Below are positions 34,564 to 43,451 of a stretch of DNA of 64,000 nt, in pieces. The notes beneath the pieces were generated by a model. It worked only from the letters and a program-made list of their open reading frames with translations. It was not told where the DNA came from and made no database searches. The stretch is from contig NZ_JABASV010000005.1 in the NCBI RefSeq assembly GCF_016107625.1, positions 124,001 through 188,000 on the forward strand, read 5' to 3'. How positions within the stretch are numbered: position 1 is the first letter of the stretch; the number at the start of each line of letters is the position of its first letter. Both the position numbers and the translations under genes were made by a program. Source of the stretch: Vreelandella alkaliphila. Lineage in GTDB: Bacteria; Pseudomonadota; Gammaproteobacteria; Pseudomonadales; Halomonadaceae.

Positions 34564-36018
34564 ATGTCGACCGACACCACTGTTAAGGAAGATCAGGAAA
34601 TACCACGGCCAAGTTTAAAAGCGACCATGATCCCCATTGTGTTTATGGCAGCATCTTTGGGCGTATTTATTGGCTACTTCGAAACGGATCCGCACTTGCC
34701 GCTGTTTTTAAGTGCGATTGTGGCGACGGCGGTGGCCATTGCGACAGGTAGCCGCTGGAAACAGCTTGAAGCGGGCATCATGCGCTCTATTGGCCTGACG
34801 ACTCAGGCAATTGTCATTCTGATCATTATCGGCACCATTATTGGCTACTGGATTGCCGGTGGGATTGTGCCCACGATGATCTATTACGGCCTGAGTATTC
34901 TGGCACCGGATTACTTTTTGGTCGCGGCGTGCTTAATCTGCTGTTTGGTATCGTTGGCTGGTGGCAATGCCTGGACGGCGGCTGGCACTATTGGTATCGC
35001 CTTGATGGGCGTTGGTGAAGGGCTAGGCCTTAACCCCGCAATGGTCGCGGGAGCCGTGATCTCCGGCGTGTATTTTGGCGACAAAATTTCTCCGCTTTCC
35101 GAAACCACCAATATGGCGCCAGGTGTGGTCGGTGTTGATCTGTTTGAACACATTCGCTATATGCTCTACACCACGGTTCCTGCGCTAGCGGTTGCTCTGG
35201 TGCTTTACACCATTATCGGCCTGAACATGACGCCTTCCGGTGATGGCGCGGCACAGGTAGCCGAGTTACAGCAGAGCCTCAATGAGCTGTTTATCATTAG
35301 CCCCTGGCTGCTACTGGTGCCAGCGGCCGTCATCGTGATGATGATCAAGAAAGTACCCGCCATTCCCGCGCTTTCTGTTGGCTCGCTGATGGGGATTGTC
35401 TGTGCGATTGTGGTTCAGGGCGTCCCGTTAGGCGATAGCTTTACTATTTTTGTGGAAGGCTACGCGGTAGACACTGGAAACGTTACGGTGGACGACCTGC
35501 TGACCAACGGCGGCGTTAGCGCCATGATGTGGACGGTTTCGCTGATCATTATCGCGATGAGCTTTGGCGGGATTCTTGAGTCAGCAGGGTTCTTTCGCAC
35601 CATCGTGGAAAGTCTGCTCAAACTGGCCAAGACCACTGGCAGCCTGATTGCTACCACGGTAGCAACATCGATGGCCGCTAACGTCGTAGGTTGCGATCAG
35701 TATCTCAGTATTATTCTGCCTGCCCGTATGTATGCCAGCGAGTACAAGCGTCGCTCGCTCAAACTGAAAAACCTGTCTCGCACAGTGGAAGATGCAGGCA
35801 CCATGACATCACCACTGGTGCCCTGGAATACCTGCGGTGCCTTTATGTTTGCCACGCTTGGGGTCAGTGCCTTTAGCTATGCGCCCTACGCCTTTCTGGC
35901 GCTGCTGAGTCCGATGTTCGCGATTATTTATGGCTTTACCGGCTTCCGTATCGCCTATGAAGATGGGCCGAAAACGGTAAGTGCCGACTCGGGATTAGCG
36001 GGAGTTCGTAGCGCCTGA
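34564..36018 (+). CDS. nhaC: NhaC-family Na+/H+ antiporter-like transporter
   Basis: 484-residue inner-membrane protein with about 11-12 helices. NhaC signatures: SLAGGNAWTAAGTIGIALMGVG, ISGVYFGDKISPLSETTNMAPGVVGVDLFEHIRYMLYTT, and NVVGCDQYLSIILPARMYASEY. NhaC proteins exchange sodium for protons, sometimes with an organic anion. Located between polyamine dehydrogenase and PuuR genes, it may serve uptake of a polyamine-related compound or supply the sodium gradient; sequence cannot decide. Start chosen at ATG 34564 with GTGAGGA upstream. Confidence 0.85.
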   Translation: MSTDTTVKEDQEIPRPSLKATMIPIVFMAASLGVFIGYFETDPHLPLFLSAIVATAVAIATGSRWKQLEAGIMRSIGLTTQAIVILIIIGTIIGYWIAGGIVPTMIYYGLSILAPDYFLVAACLICCLVSLAGGNAWTAAGTIGIALMGVGEGLGLNPAMVAGAVISGVYFGDKISPLSETTNMAPGVVGVDLFEHIRYMLYTTVPALAVALVLYTIIGLNMTPSGDGAAQVAELQQSLNELFIISPWLLLVPAAVIVMMIKKVPAIPALSVGSLMGIVCAIVVQGVPLGDSFTIFVEGYAVDTGNVTVDDLLTNGGVSAMMWTVSLIIIAMSFGGILESAGFFRTIVESLLKLAKTTGSLIATTVATSMAANVVGCDQYLSIILPARMYASEYKRRSLKLKNLSRTVEDAGTMTSPLVPWNTCGAFMFATLGVSAFSYAPYAFLALLSPMFAIIYGFTGFRIAYEDGPKTVSADSGLAGVRSA

Positions 36019-36086
36019 ACGGAACAGAATGGCTGAAGCTGATTAAAACGATTATTTTTCAAAACGCCACGTTAATTGAGAGTTTG

Positions 36087-36110
36087 CCCCACAGCCGTGG
36101 GGTTTTTTTT
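36087..36110 (+). terminator. Rho-independent terminator of the puuD-spuC-puuC-nhaC unit
   Basis: CCCCAC/GTGGGG stem with a 4-base loop and eight T, about 68 bases after the nhaC stop. Confidence 0.92.
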
Positions 36111-36181
36111 GCGCTATTATGTGCCCATCAATAGACCGCCAACGTAATTTAATTTACTTATTGATAGGGAGTGAAAAAAGC

Positions 36182-36733
36182 ATGTCGGATGACGTGGGTG
36201 CGAGCTTGCGCTCCTTGCGCAAGCAGCGAGGGATTTCGCAGCGTGAACTGGCAAAGTTGTGTGGGGTCACCCACTCAAGTCTTTCGCTAATAGAGCAAGG
36301 AAAAGTTAGCCCATCAGTCAGTTCCCTGAAGAAAATCCTAAACGCATTCTCTATGAGCGTCGGTGATTTTTTTACGATGGATCTTGATAGTCAGGAGCAG
36401 ATTTTCTATTCGGCGGATGACTTGGTTGATATCGCATCCGGTGATATTTCCTTCAAGCTTGTCGGGGCAAATCGGCCGAACCGTGCGCTGGCGTTTATGG
36501 TGGAGCGATATCTGCCGGGTGCGGACACTGGGCAAGCCATGATTACTCACTACGGTGAAGAGGCTGGCTTTGTCGTAGAAGGCGAGATTGAAATCATTGT
36601 TGGCAGCACCGCCAGGCGCTTAGGGCCGGGGGAGTCTTATTATTTCAAGACAAGCGTTCCGCATCGTTTCCGAAATATTGGTGATACCCCCTGTAAGATA
36701 ATTAGCTGCGCTACGCCCGGTAAGGCGTTCTGA
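36182..36733 (+). CDS. puuR: PuuR-like cupin transcriptional regulator
   Basis: 183 residues: an XRE helix-turn-helix (LRSLRKQRGISQRELAKLCGVTHSSLSLIEQGKVSPSVSSLKKIL, residues about 9-55) and a C-terminal cupin (FVVEGEIEIIVG, GPGESYYFKTSVPHRFRN). This is the PuuR domain order; PuuR represses putrescine genes and is relieved by putrescine. Start at ATG 36182 with GGGAGTG upstream. It is placed after the terminator of the polyamine operon and has its own promoter. Confidence 0.9.
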   Translation: MSDDVGASLRSLRKQRGISQRELAKLCGVTHSSLSLIEQGKVSPSVSSLKKILNAFSMSVGDFFTMDLDSQEQIFYSADDLVDIASGDISFKLVGANRPNRALAFMVERYLPGADTGQAMITHYGEEAGFVVEGEIEIIVGSTARRLGPGESYYFKTSVPHRFRNIGDTPCKIISCATPGKAF

Positions 36734-36806
36734 TATTACTGGTTTGTATTGTGCGGCAATTGTCGCAGTAATGATGTCGTGCAAATAGTTTGGGCACTGC
36801 CTAACG

Positions 36807-37547
36807 TTAGCGGGTGAGTAGAAAGAGTCCTTGCAGGAAATAGAAAACCCCAATACCGGTCACGATCCAGCGCGTCCAGGTGCGGAAGTTTGCATCAGTG
36901 AGGTGCTGCAAAATACGGTTGCCGGTGTGGGTGCCAAAAATCGCAAACGGCGCTGCTAGCAGCACAATACCCCATTCGCTGGTGCTAAGCGCCATGGAGG
37001 CGCCCAGATAAAAGAGAATCTTGATGCTGTGAGCCACCACCTGAATCATCGCCTTGGTGGCTACCACTTGTCGTCGATCCATTTGGGAGCGCACAAAGAA
37101 GATATCAATCAGTGGCCCAGAAACCCCCGCCGCAATGGTAAGGCTCCCAGCGGCAATACCACAACCTAGCGCGTGGCTGGCGCGATTAGCATCTAAGTGA
37201 AACCAACGTTTGGGAATCCATACGAGTATTGGCATTAAGCCAATTAATAGGGAAACCGTCGCGGTATTGGGGCTATAGCTGAACAGCAGCAGCAAACCAG
37301 CGGCGATCAACACGCCCAATGTCATCAGCATAACAATCCGCCAGACGATAAAGTGTCGCGACAACCATGCCCGTGATCCGTTAGACGTGAGCTGAATGAC
37401 CCCGTGTACGGCCATGGCAGTCCCTGCAGGAAACATGATCAGCAGAAACCACAGCAGTACCAAGCCGCCCGCCATGCCAAATACGCCAGACAGCATCGAT
37501 GTCAAAAACACGACACTAATTAAGGCCAAGCCACTCATTAGAGACAT
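36807..37547 (-). CDS. TauE/SafE family sulfite/anion permease
   Basis: 246 residues, about 7-8 membrane helices, with GVFGMAGGLVLLWFLLIM near the start and IAAGVSGPLIDIFFVRSQMDRRQVVATKAMIQ in the second half, both family signatures. Substrates of such carriers are often sulfite, sulfoacetate or other anions; unknown here. It lies 11 bases after the stop-side of... the next upstream gene on the minus strand is the lytic transglycosylase, which begins upstream and ends 11 bases before this gene starts, so a shared transcript is possible. Confidence 0.82.
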   Translation of the reverse strand: MSLMSGLALISVVFLTSMLSGVFGMAGGLVLLWFLLIMFPAGTAMAVHGVIQLTSNGSRAWLSRHFIVWRIVMLMTLGVLIAAGLLLLFSYSPNTATVSLLIGLMPILVWIPKRWFHLDANRASHALGCGIAAGSLTIAAGVSGPLIDIFFVRSQMDRRQVVATKAMIQVVAHSIKILFYLGASMALSTSEWGIVLLAAPFAIFGTHTGNRILQHLTDANFRTWTRWIVTGIGVFYFLQGLFLLTR

Positions 37548-37558
37548 GGGTGGGGTCC

Positions 37559-38224
37559 TTAACTACGACAAAACGGCCAGACCTGATAAAACTTGCGGCA
37601 CTGAAACTCTGCTTCGCAAGCGTTGAGCTGCGCTTGATAACGGTTAGCGCGGGCTGCCACTTGGCTGCCTGCTCGCAGCACGTGGGGTTTACTGCGATAG
37701 GAGCCTCGCTGATAGCCACCTGCACCTTCATGGTAAGCGTAGTAAAGGTGTTCAGGGTTACTCAGCGAGATACCTGCCTGCTGCTGTGAGCGGCGGTTAT
37801 ACCAGCCAATGAAATCCGTTGCGTGCTTCATATGGGTTCGGCGGGCAAACAGGCTGCCCGCTTGATCCTCATACTCCTCCCAAACGGGGTCTTGGGCTTG
37901 GGCATAGCCTTTGGCGGAGGAGGGGCGTGGGCCGGGAATAAAGCCTAGGTAATACTTGCGGTCCGGGCGCACATGGCTGCGAAATGAAGATTCCTGCTGA
38001 ATAAATGACATCTGCGTGGCAATCGGTGTGCCCCATTTCTCTTCTGATTCCCGGGCATAGTCATACCAGCTCGGCTGCTCACGAAAGATTTCACAGATAT
38101 TGCTCTGATCTTCAGGCGGGCTAGGAGCAAAGATTGCGCAGCCTGAAACAGCCAGTACGGCGCACAGCGCTATCAATAGGCGAAGCGTTGAGAGGAGCAC
38201 CGAATTATCAACAGGGTGGCGCAT
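37559..38224 (-). CDS. Lytic transglycosylase-like lipoprotein (SLT domain)
   Basis: 221 residues. Signal peptide with lipobox LAVSGC (Cys at about 29) anchors it to a membrane. The catalytic region is IATQMSFIQQESSFRSHVRP, with the catalytic Glu of the ES motif, followed by SSAKGYAQAQDPVWEEY and LYYAYHEGAGGY, as in SLT-type murein hydrolases (EmtA-like). It would cut peptidoglycan glycan strands. Next gene on the same strand is TauE/SafE 11 bases on; no functional link seen. Confidence 0.87.
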   Translation of the reverse strand: MRHPVDNSVLLSTLRLLIALCAVLAVSGCAIFAPSPPEDQSNICEIFREQPSWYDYARESEEKWGTPIATQMSFIQQESSFRSHVRPDRKYYLGFIPGPRPSSAKGYAQAQDPVWEEYEDQAGSLFARRTHMKHATDFIGWYNRRSQQQAGISLSNPEHLYYAYHEGAGGYQRGSYRSKPHVLRAGSQVAARANRYQAQLNACEAEFQCRKFYQVWPFCRS

Positions 38225-38299
38225 GGCAAAATCCTTGTGAATAAGTTTTTTTAACTAGGCATACAGTGTGATGCTCAACACGTTCTAAGCCTACCTCGC

Positions 38300-39718
38300 C
38301 TAGCGAAGTAGTAACTCTAAACAGCGGCGCAGCCGTTGGGCTTCACGCACTAATGTCTCTCCCGATAGCATGCCCACGCCCATTACCAATCCTGTCCGTG
38401 GGTCCTTGTCAGCGCACACGGGGCTTAGCGGGCGAACAATCAAGTGTTCTTTGAGCAGTGCTTGGGCAAGTGCTACATCATTAACCCCTGGTTCAAACTC
38501 AACGCACAAGCTAATCGCGCTAGTCGGGGGAGACACATTGCGTACTTTGGGTAGTGAGCTAAGCTGGTCGTGCAGCACCTGCTGACGGCCTAGATAGTCG
38601 CGCTGGATGCGGCGACACCAGACGTCTAAGTCGCCATCAAAAATAAACTGCGCTAATACCGCTTGATCAAGCATACGGCCTTCGCGAAATAACTCGCTGC
38701 GTAGGCGGTTCATTGGACCTGCCAAATGGCGTGGCACCACCAAATAGCCAAGCCGCAGGCCGGGAAACATCATCTTAGAGAACGAGCCTACCAGTAAATG
38801 GCGTTCCGAGTTGGGATCAAACAGCAGGTTAGTGTGATCGTCTCGGGTGAATTCGTAATCGTCTTCAACGATGTAGGTGGGCGATAACGCATCGCAAAAC
38901 TGCTGCTTATGAGCAGCGCGTGTGGGCACGCTTAGCGGATAGTGATGAGAGCCGGTCAAATACGCGAGCGCAATATTACCGATCGTCTGCGGTAACACAT
39001 GCCCACTATCGGAAAACCAAGGCAGCATCTCAATCGAAAGCCCCGTGGCAGTGAATACGTTGCGCGCCCCCCAATAACAGGGCGATTCCATCGCCACGGT
39101 ATCGCCTACATCGGCCAATGCCATGGCGCATAGCTCAATGCCGTTATGGGTACCATCGGTGATGATGATCTGCTCAATATCACAATGAGTATTGCGCCAG
39201 CGCGCCAGAAACTCCCGGATTGCACGCTTAAGCGGCCCATAGCCACCGGTAGAGTAAGAGAGCAATAAGGCATTTTGCGGCACGGTGACGCTGGCATACA
39301 GCTGACGCCACTTGCGCATTGGAAACTGGGCGATATCCGGTATGCCAGGCACAAAGGCACCGCTTTGAACGGTGCTGGCGCCAGGCCAACGCAACACTTG
39401 TTGAGCGCGTTTTGAAAGTTGAACGCTGGTTGATGTGGTCGCGACAGAAGTTTCCTTCTTACAACTCCAAGTGCCCTTGCCATGAAACGTCGTTAGTAGG
39501 CCTTCTTCAATGAGCGAGGCTATGGCACGGGACAGTGTGTGTCGCGCAACGCCCAACGTTAATGCCAACTGACGGTGCGACGGCAATCGAGTTTGGTTTG
39601 GCCACGCCTTAGTAACCGCCTGCCTCAATGCCTGCTCCAGTCGTACTTGTTTGCTTAAACGCTCAGGTTGCTGGGCATAGTGTTTTACAAGCTGCTGTAA
39701 CACGTCCTGGCGGTCCAT
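38300..39718 (-). CDS. gabR: MocR/GabR-type regulator (GntR HTH fused to aminotransferase domain)
   Basis: 472 residues. N-terminal winged helix (ALRQAVTKAWPNQTRLPSHRQLALTLGVARHTLSRAIASLIEEGLLTT, about 30-80) and a C-terminal type I aminotransferase fold (about 120-470) with the PLP lysine in LVGSFSKMMFPGLRLGY and ITDGTHNGIELCAMAL. It faces gabD-gabT across a 140-base promoter, the layout of GabR, which senses GABA and PLP and activates gabTD. Direct repeats AAAGTGGT lie in the shared region. Confidence 0.85.
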   Translation of the reverse strand: MDRQDVLQQLVKHYAQQPERLSKQVRLEQALRQAVTKAWPNQTRLPSHRQLALTLGVARHTLSRAIASLIEEGLLTTFHGKGTWSCKKETSVATTSTSVQLSKRAQQVLRWPGASTVQSGAFVPGIPDIAQFPMRKWRQLYASVTVPQNALLLSYSTGGYGPLKRAIREFLARWRNTHCDIEQIIITDGTHNGIELCAMALADVGDTVAMESPCYWGARNVFTATGLSIEMLPWFSDSGHVLPQTIGNIALAYLTGSHHYPLSVPTRAAHKQQFCDALSPTYIVEDDYEFTRDDHTNLLFDPNSERHLLVGSFSKMMFPGLRLGYLVVPRHLAGPMNRLRSELFREGRMLDQAVLAQFIFDGDLDVWCRRIQRDYLGRQQVLHDQLSSLPKVRNVSPPTSAISLCVEFEPGVNDVALAQALLKEHLIVRPLSPVCADKDPRTGLVMGVGMLSGETLVREAQRLRRCLELLLR

Positions 39719-39767
39719 TCACATCCTCTTATTGTCATGATGCTCCCCGTTTAGATAGTAAAACAGA

Positions 39768-39807
39768 AAAGTGGTCTGGTTGAACGCGAAAGTGGTGCAT
39801 TCGTTCA
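39768..39807. promoter_or_regulatory. Direct repeats in gabR-gabD promoter, candidate GabR-like site
   Basis: AAAGTGGT occurs at 39768-39775 and 39789-39796, 21 bases apart (two helical turns), and TGAACG / CGTTCA form an inverted repeat around the second copy. Direct repeats on the same DNA face are the target type of MocR/GabR dimers. Confidence 0.5.
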
Positions 39808-39858
39808 CCCGCGCATTACTGCTAGCGTGCATACCATGTTGCAGATCAGGAGAAGATC

Positions 39859-41310
39859 ATGAGCTTTATTGAACAGTGGTTACACGATGCAGTACCCACC
39901 CTGGTGGGTGGCGAGTGGCGCAAGGGGCAACAGACCTTTGCCGTCGATAACCCCGCAACCGGCGAGACGATTGCCCGGGTTGCCGACTTAGGCGCTGATG
40001 ACGCCCGCGACGCATTGGCCGCAGCGTATGCCGCCGGGCCCGCGTGGCGCGCAACACCAGTGAAACAGCGCTCGGCATTGCTGCGCCGCTGGTTTGAGCT
40101 GATCAATGAACACGCCAATGACTTAGCCCGCTTGATGACCTTGGAGCAGGGCAAGCCGCTAGCAGAAGCCAAGGGCGAAGTGACTTACGGCGCCTCATTT
40201 ATTGAGTTTTTCGCTGAAGAAGCCAAGCGTATGGCTGGGGAAACCCTACCCAGTCACGGCGCGGACAAGCGCTTAATGGTGCTGCGCGAGCCGGTCGGTG
40301 TGGTGGCCGCAATTACCCCGTGGAACTTCCCCCTGGCGATGATTACCCGCAAGTGCGCCCCGGCCTTGGCCGCGGGCTGCACCGTGGTGATTAAGCCCGC
40401 CGAAGCCACGCCGTTAACCGCGTTGGCAACGGCCTACTTGGCTCTTGAAGCAGGCCTGCCAGCCGGAACCATTAACGTGATTACCGCCTCAAAACCGGCA
40501 GCGGTGGGTGAAGTGCTCACTACCGACTCTCGGGTGCGTAAAGTCTCGTTTACTGGCTCGACCCCGGTGGGTAAACACCTGCTTGCTCAGTGCGCGAGCA
40601 CGGTGAAGAAAACCGCTATGGAACTGGGCGGCAACGCGCCATTTATCGTCTTTGATGACGCTGATGTGGACGCCGCTGTAGAGGGGGCGATTGCCTCAAA
40701 ATTCCGTAACGCCGGGCAAACTTGCGTGTGTACCAACCGCTTCCTGGTGCAGGACGGTGTTTACGACGCGTTTGTCAGCAAGCTGACCGAGCGAGTTAGC
40801 GCGCTGAAGGTCGGCGATGGTTTAACGGAAGGCAGCACCATCGGCCCGCTGATTAACCAAGCGGCGGTGGAAAAAGTGCAGCGTCACGTAGACGACGCGG
40901 TGAATCATGGCGCGCGACTGCTCTGCGGCGGCAAGCCCCATGCCGCAGGCGAGCGTTTCTTTACCCCCACGGTGCTTGCTGACGTAACCACCCAGATGGC
41001 GGTGGCCGATGAAGAAACCTTCGGGCCCGTCGCGCCGGTATTCCGTTTCCAGCGTGATGAAGAAGCGATCGCCATGGCTAACGATACCCCGTTTGGCTTG
41101 GCGGCCTACTTCTACGCCACGGGTTATCGCCGTATCTGGCACACCATGGAGCAGTTGGAATACGGCATGGTTGGTGTCAATGAAGGGTTGATTTCTACCG
41201 AGCTGGCGCCGTTTGGCGGCGTGAAAGAGTCCGGGTTGGGGCGTGAAGGTTCCCATCACGGGTTGGATGAGTTTACTGAGCTGAAGTACGTCTGCGTTGG
41301 CGGTCTATAA
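39859..41310 (+). CDS. gabD: Succinate-semialdehyde dehydrogenase
   Basis: 483-residue NADP-dependent aldehyde dehydrogenase. Cofactor region ITPWNFPLAMITRKCAPALAAGC, catalytic Glu in MELGGNAPFIVFDDAD, catalytic Cys in NAGQTCVCTNRFLV, and a C-terminal GGVKESGLGREGSHHGLDEFTELKYVCVG typical of GabD. It oxidises succinate semialdehyde to succinate. RBS AGGAGAAG upstream of the ATG; gabT follows after 8 bases. Confidence 0.95.
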   Translation: MSFIEQWLHDAVPTLVGGEWRKGQQTFAVDNPATGETIARVADLGADDARDALAAAYAAGPAWRATPVKQRSALLRRWFELINEHANDLARLMTLEQGKPLAEAKGEVTYGASFIEFFAEEAKRMAGETLPSHGADKRLMVLREPVGVVAAITPWNFPLAMITRKCAPALAAGCTVVIKPAEATPLTALATAYLALEAGLPAGTINVITASKPAAVGEVLTTDSRVRKVSFTGSTPVGKHLLAQCASTVKKTAMELGGNAPFIVFDDADVDAAVEGAIASKFRNAGQTCVCTNRFLVQDGVYDAFVSKLTERVSALKVGDGLTEGSTIGPLINQAAVEKVQRHVDDAVNHGARLLCGGKPHAAGERFFTPTVLADVTTQMAVADEETFGPVAPVFRFQRDEEAIAMANDTPFGLAAYFYATGYRRIWHTMEQLEYGMVGVNEGLISTELAPFGGVKESGLGREGSHHGLDEFTELKYVCVGGL

Positions 41311-41318
41311 GGAAAACG

Positions 41319-42593
41319 ATGATGAATAACCAAGAATTGAACGAACTGAAAAATCGCTATGTGGCCAACGGTGCCGCCACGCCTACCACCCAGTTTGCCG
41401 AGCGCGCTGAAAACGCCGAGTTATGGGATGCCGACGGCAACCGCTGGATCGACTTCGCGGGCGGTATTGGCGTGCTGAACCTGGGCCACCGCCACCCGAA
41501 AATCGTTGCCGCCGTTGAAGCGCAGCTCAAGAAAGTCATGCACACCAGCGCCGCGGTGATCTCCTACGCCCCTTACGTGCAGCTGTGCCAAAAACTTTGT
41601 GAACTGACGCCGGTGCGTGGCCCCGAGCGTAAAGCAATGCTGGTTAATACCGGTGCGGAAGCGCTGGAAAACGCCGTGAAGATCGCCCGCGCGGCGACTG
41701 GTCGTACAGGCATTATCACGTTCGACGGTGCTTTCCACGGCCGTACCATGATGACGCTGGCCATGACCGGCAAGGTACTGCCCTATAAGAACGACTTCGG
41801 CCCTATGCCGGGTGATGTTTTCCGCGCACCGTTCCCCAACCCGCTGCACGGCATCAGTGAAGAAGCATCGTTAGACGCCATTCGCACGCTGTTCAAAACC
41901 GATATTGCCCCGCATCGCACCGCGGCTATCGTGATTGAGCCGGTACAGGGCGAGGGCGGTTTCTACATCGCCTCACCGGATTACCTGAAAGCGCTACGTG
42001 CGCTGTGCGACGAGCACGGTATTCTGCTGATCGCCGATGAAGTTCAGTCCGGCTTTGCCCGTACCGGCAAGCTGTTTGCGCTGGAACATAGCGGCATTGA
42101 AGCGGACATCCTCACTACCGCCAAGAGCTTGGCGAACGGCATGCCGCTATCGGCGGTTGTGGGTAGTGCCAAAGTGATGGATGCCTCTGGCCCCAACTCC
42201 CTGGGTGGCACCTACAGCGGTAACCCGCTCTCCTGCGCAGCGGCGCTGGCGGTCATCGAGGTGATCGAAGAAGAAAATATCCTGGCGCGCAGTGAACAGA
42301 TGGGCAAAATGCTGGCCGAGCGTTTTGCAGTGTGGGAAGCGCGTTTCCCCGCCGTTGCCCACGGCCGCCAGCTCGGCGCTATGGCTGCCTTTGAACTACT
42401 CAACAGCGAAGGCAAGCCGGATACTCAGATGACTGGAGCGCTGTGTGCCAAAGCCCGTGAGAAAGGCCTGATTCTTCTTTCGTGTGGTTTCTACGGCAAC
42501 AGCATCCGCATTTTGGTGCCGCTAACGGTGTCGTCTGCAGTGCTGGAAGAGGGCTTGAGCATTATCGAGGAGTCTCTGGAAGCGCTTAGTTAA
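41319..42593 (+). CDS. gabT: 4-aminobutyrate aminotransferase
   Basis: 424-residue PLP enzyme converting GABA and 2-oxoglutarate to succinate semialdehyde and glutamate. DFAGGIGVLNLGHRHPKI, NTGAEALENAVKIARAATGRTGIITFDGAFHGRT, VIEPVQGEGGFYIAS, LLIADEVQSGFARTGKLFA and the lysine in TTAKSLANGMPLSAVVG are GabT hallmarks. Second gene of the gabDT operon. Its downstream hairpin is the orphan photolyase end described separately. Confidence 0.95.
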   Translation: MMNNQELNELKNRYVANGAATPTTQFAERAENAELWDADGNRWIDFAGGIGVLNLGHRHPKIVAAVEAQLKKVMHTSAAVISYAPYVQLCQKLCELTPVRGPERKAMLVNTGAEALENAVKIARAATGRTGIITFDGAFHGRTMMTLAMTGKVLPYKNDFGPMPGDVFRAPFPNPLHGISEEASLDAIRTLFKTDIAPHRTAAIVIEPVQGEGGFYIASPDYLKALRALCDEHGILLIADEVQSGFARTGKLFALEHSGIEADILTTAKSLANGMPLSAVVGSAKVMDASGPNSLGGTYSGNPLSCAAALAVIEVIEEENILARSEQMGKMLAERFAVWEARFPAVAHGRQLGAMAAFELLNSEGKPDTQMTGALCAKAREKGLILLSCGFYGNSIRILVPLTVSSAVLEEGLSIIEESLEALS

Positions 42594-42602
42594 GCTGTCC
42601 TT

Positions 42603-42665
42603 CTAGGCATCATCAAACCCGCCATCGCCAAACAGTGAAAGCTGTTGGCGAGGGCGGGTTTTTTT
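42603..42665 (-). pseudogene. Orphan 3' end of a photolyase gene, now acting as the gabT terminator
   Basis: Read on the minus strand, the last 20 codons before the TAG at 42605-42603 give K-K-T-R-P-R then QQLSLFGDGG then FDDA and stop. The intact photolyase at 45128 ends K-A-K-P-A-N-R, QQLSLFGDGG, LEG and stop. Homology starts at the lysines and stops at the 5' side (about 42665), so only the C-terminus is present. On the plus strand the same bases form CCCGCC...GGGCGGG and GCCAAACAG/CTGTTGGC stems with seven T, a good terminator for gabT. The in-frame agreement up to a different stop codon shows it is a real gene end and not a chance terminator. Confidence 0.8.
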
Positions 42666-42919
42666 GTGGATGTTGAAAGCTTGATGCTGAGAGAGTCAGT
42701 CGCCCTAAGCGCTCTGTGCTAAGCTGTATTTGGTAAATTAGCCGCCCAAGGCGGAGGTGCAGGAAAATGCAACAGAAGCACGAATTATGATATGAGAGGT
42801 AATTAAAATTTATAGTCCAAAGCATCAGTGATTTGTAGGTTGCTTTTTTTGACTAGCATGCTGGCGCGTTTATCTAATCATAGGACTCGCTTTCTAATAT
42901 CTTTTAGCGGGAGAGAAGC
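42666..42919 (+). promoter_or_regulatory. Non-coding leader with a promoter-like sequence for the first element gene
   Basis: Contains a GCCGCC-CAA-GGCGG hairpin near 42742-42756 and promoter-like TTGACT (42849) and TATCTAAT (42871) spaced by 16-18 bases, 50 bases before the start of the 146-residue gene. Nothing else recognised. Confidence 0.45.
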
Positions 42920-43360
42920 ATGTTTGGATGGTTGAAGCCGAAACCGAAGCACCCTAAGGCGCTCTTCTTTAAGTCCAACGATGCTGCTTTCGAGTATGCT
43001 TCGAAGTACATGCTGCGCCCACTTTTGAAGGACGCTACGATTTTCGGCCAAGTTCTGGCGAAGGTGTCTCCGCAATTCGGAGGGCTCCTGAAACAGCAGC
43101 CAAAGTGGCGGGTGCGGCTGGCGACGGAGCACGGTGTAATTCAGACGGATCATTGCGGGTCGATTGCGGATCAACTGGCGTCTGATGTGGACTTGAAATC
43201 GTCGCCAATCGTCGAGGGTGACCTAGTTGCTGTCCAGGTCGGTTCATACGATCCGAAATACGCCGTAGACAGTGAAGTGCAATACTTCATCATCATCTGC
43301 AAACTCAAGCCAGAACTCAGGACGGACACTCGTGTCTTTGCTCCAGACGTCGCCCGCTAA
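42920..43360 (+). CDS. Hypothetical protein, probable gene cassette product
   Basis: 146 residues, soluble, with a basic N-terminus (WLKPKPKHPKALF) and a C-terminal half ending RTDTRVFAPDVAR. I do not recognise the family. A GGGAGAGAAGC ribosome site precedes the ATG. The stop codon TAA lies inside the R-box of an attC-like site, the typical position for integron cassettes, supporting that this is a mobile cassette gene. Confidence 0.65.
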   Translation: MFGWLKPKPKHPKALFFKSNDAAFEYASKYMLRPLLKDATIFGQVLAKVSPQFGGLLKQQPKWRVRLATEHGVIQTDHCGSIADQLASDVDLKSSPIVEGDLVAVQVGSYDPKYAVDSEVQYFIIICKLKPELRTDTRVFAPDVAR

Positions 43361-43414
43361 CAATGCCGTGCACGCGACTTGCGAAGACACACGCGCTACT
43401 GGCTAGCGTTATGT
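43356..43414 (+). repeat. Integron attC-like recombination site
   Basis: Begins GCTAACAATGCCGTGCACGCG and ends GGCTAGCGTTATG, the usual TAAC...GTTA boxes of attC sites; inner ACGCG and CGCGT pair to form the stem. Length about 58 bases fits. It directly follows the hypothetical gene. No integrase is visible within the window, so it would be an isolated attC. Confidence 0.55.
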
Positions 43415-43451
43415 ATTCAAGTTAGCGGAAAGATCATAGGAAGAATGAAGA

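Noticed and set aside
42617..42665. Ordinary gabT terminator only
   Set aside because: It does look like a terminator, but the same bases encode an in-frame photolyase C-terminus identical over 10 residues with the gene 2.5 kb away, so a simple terminator does not explain it.
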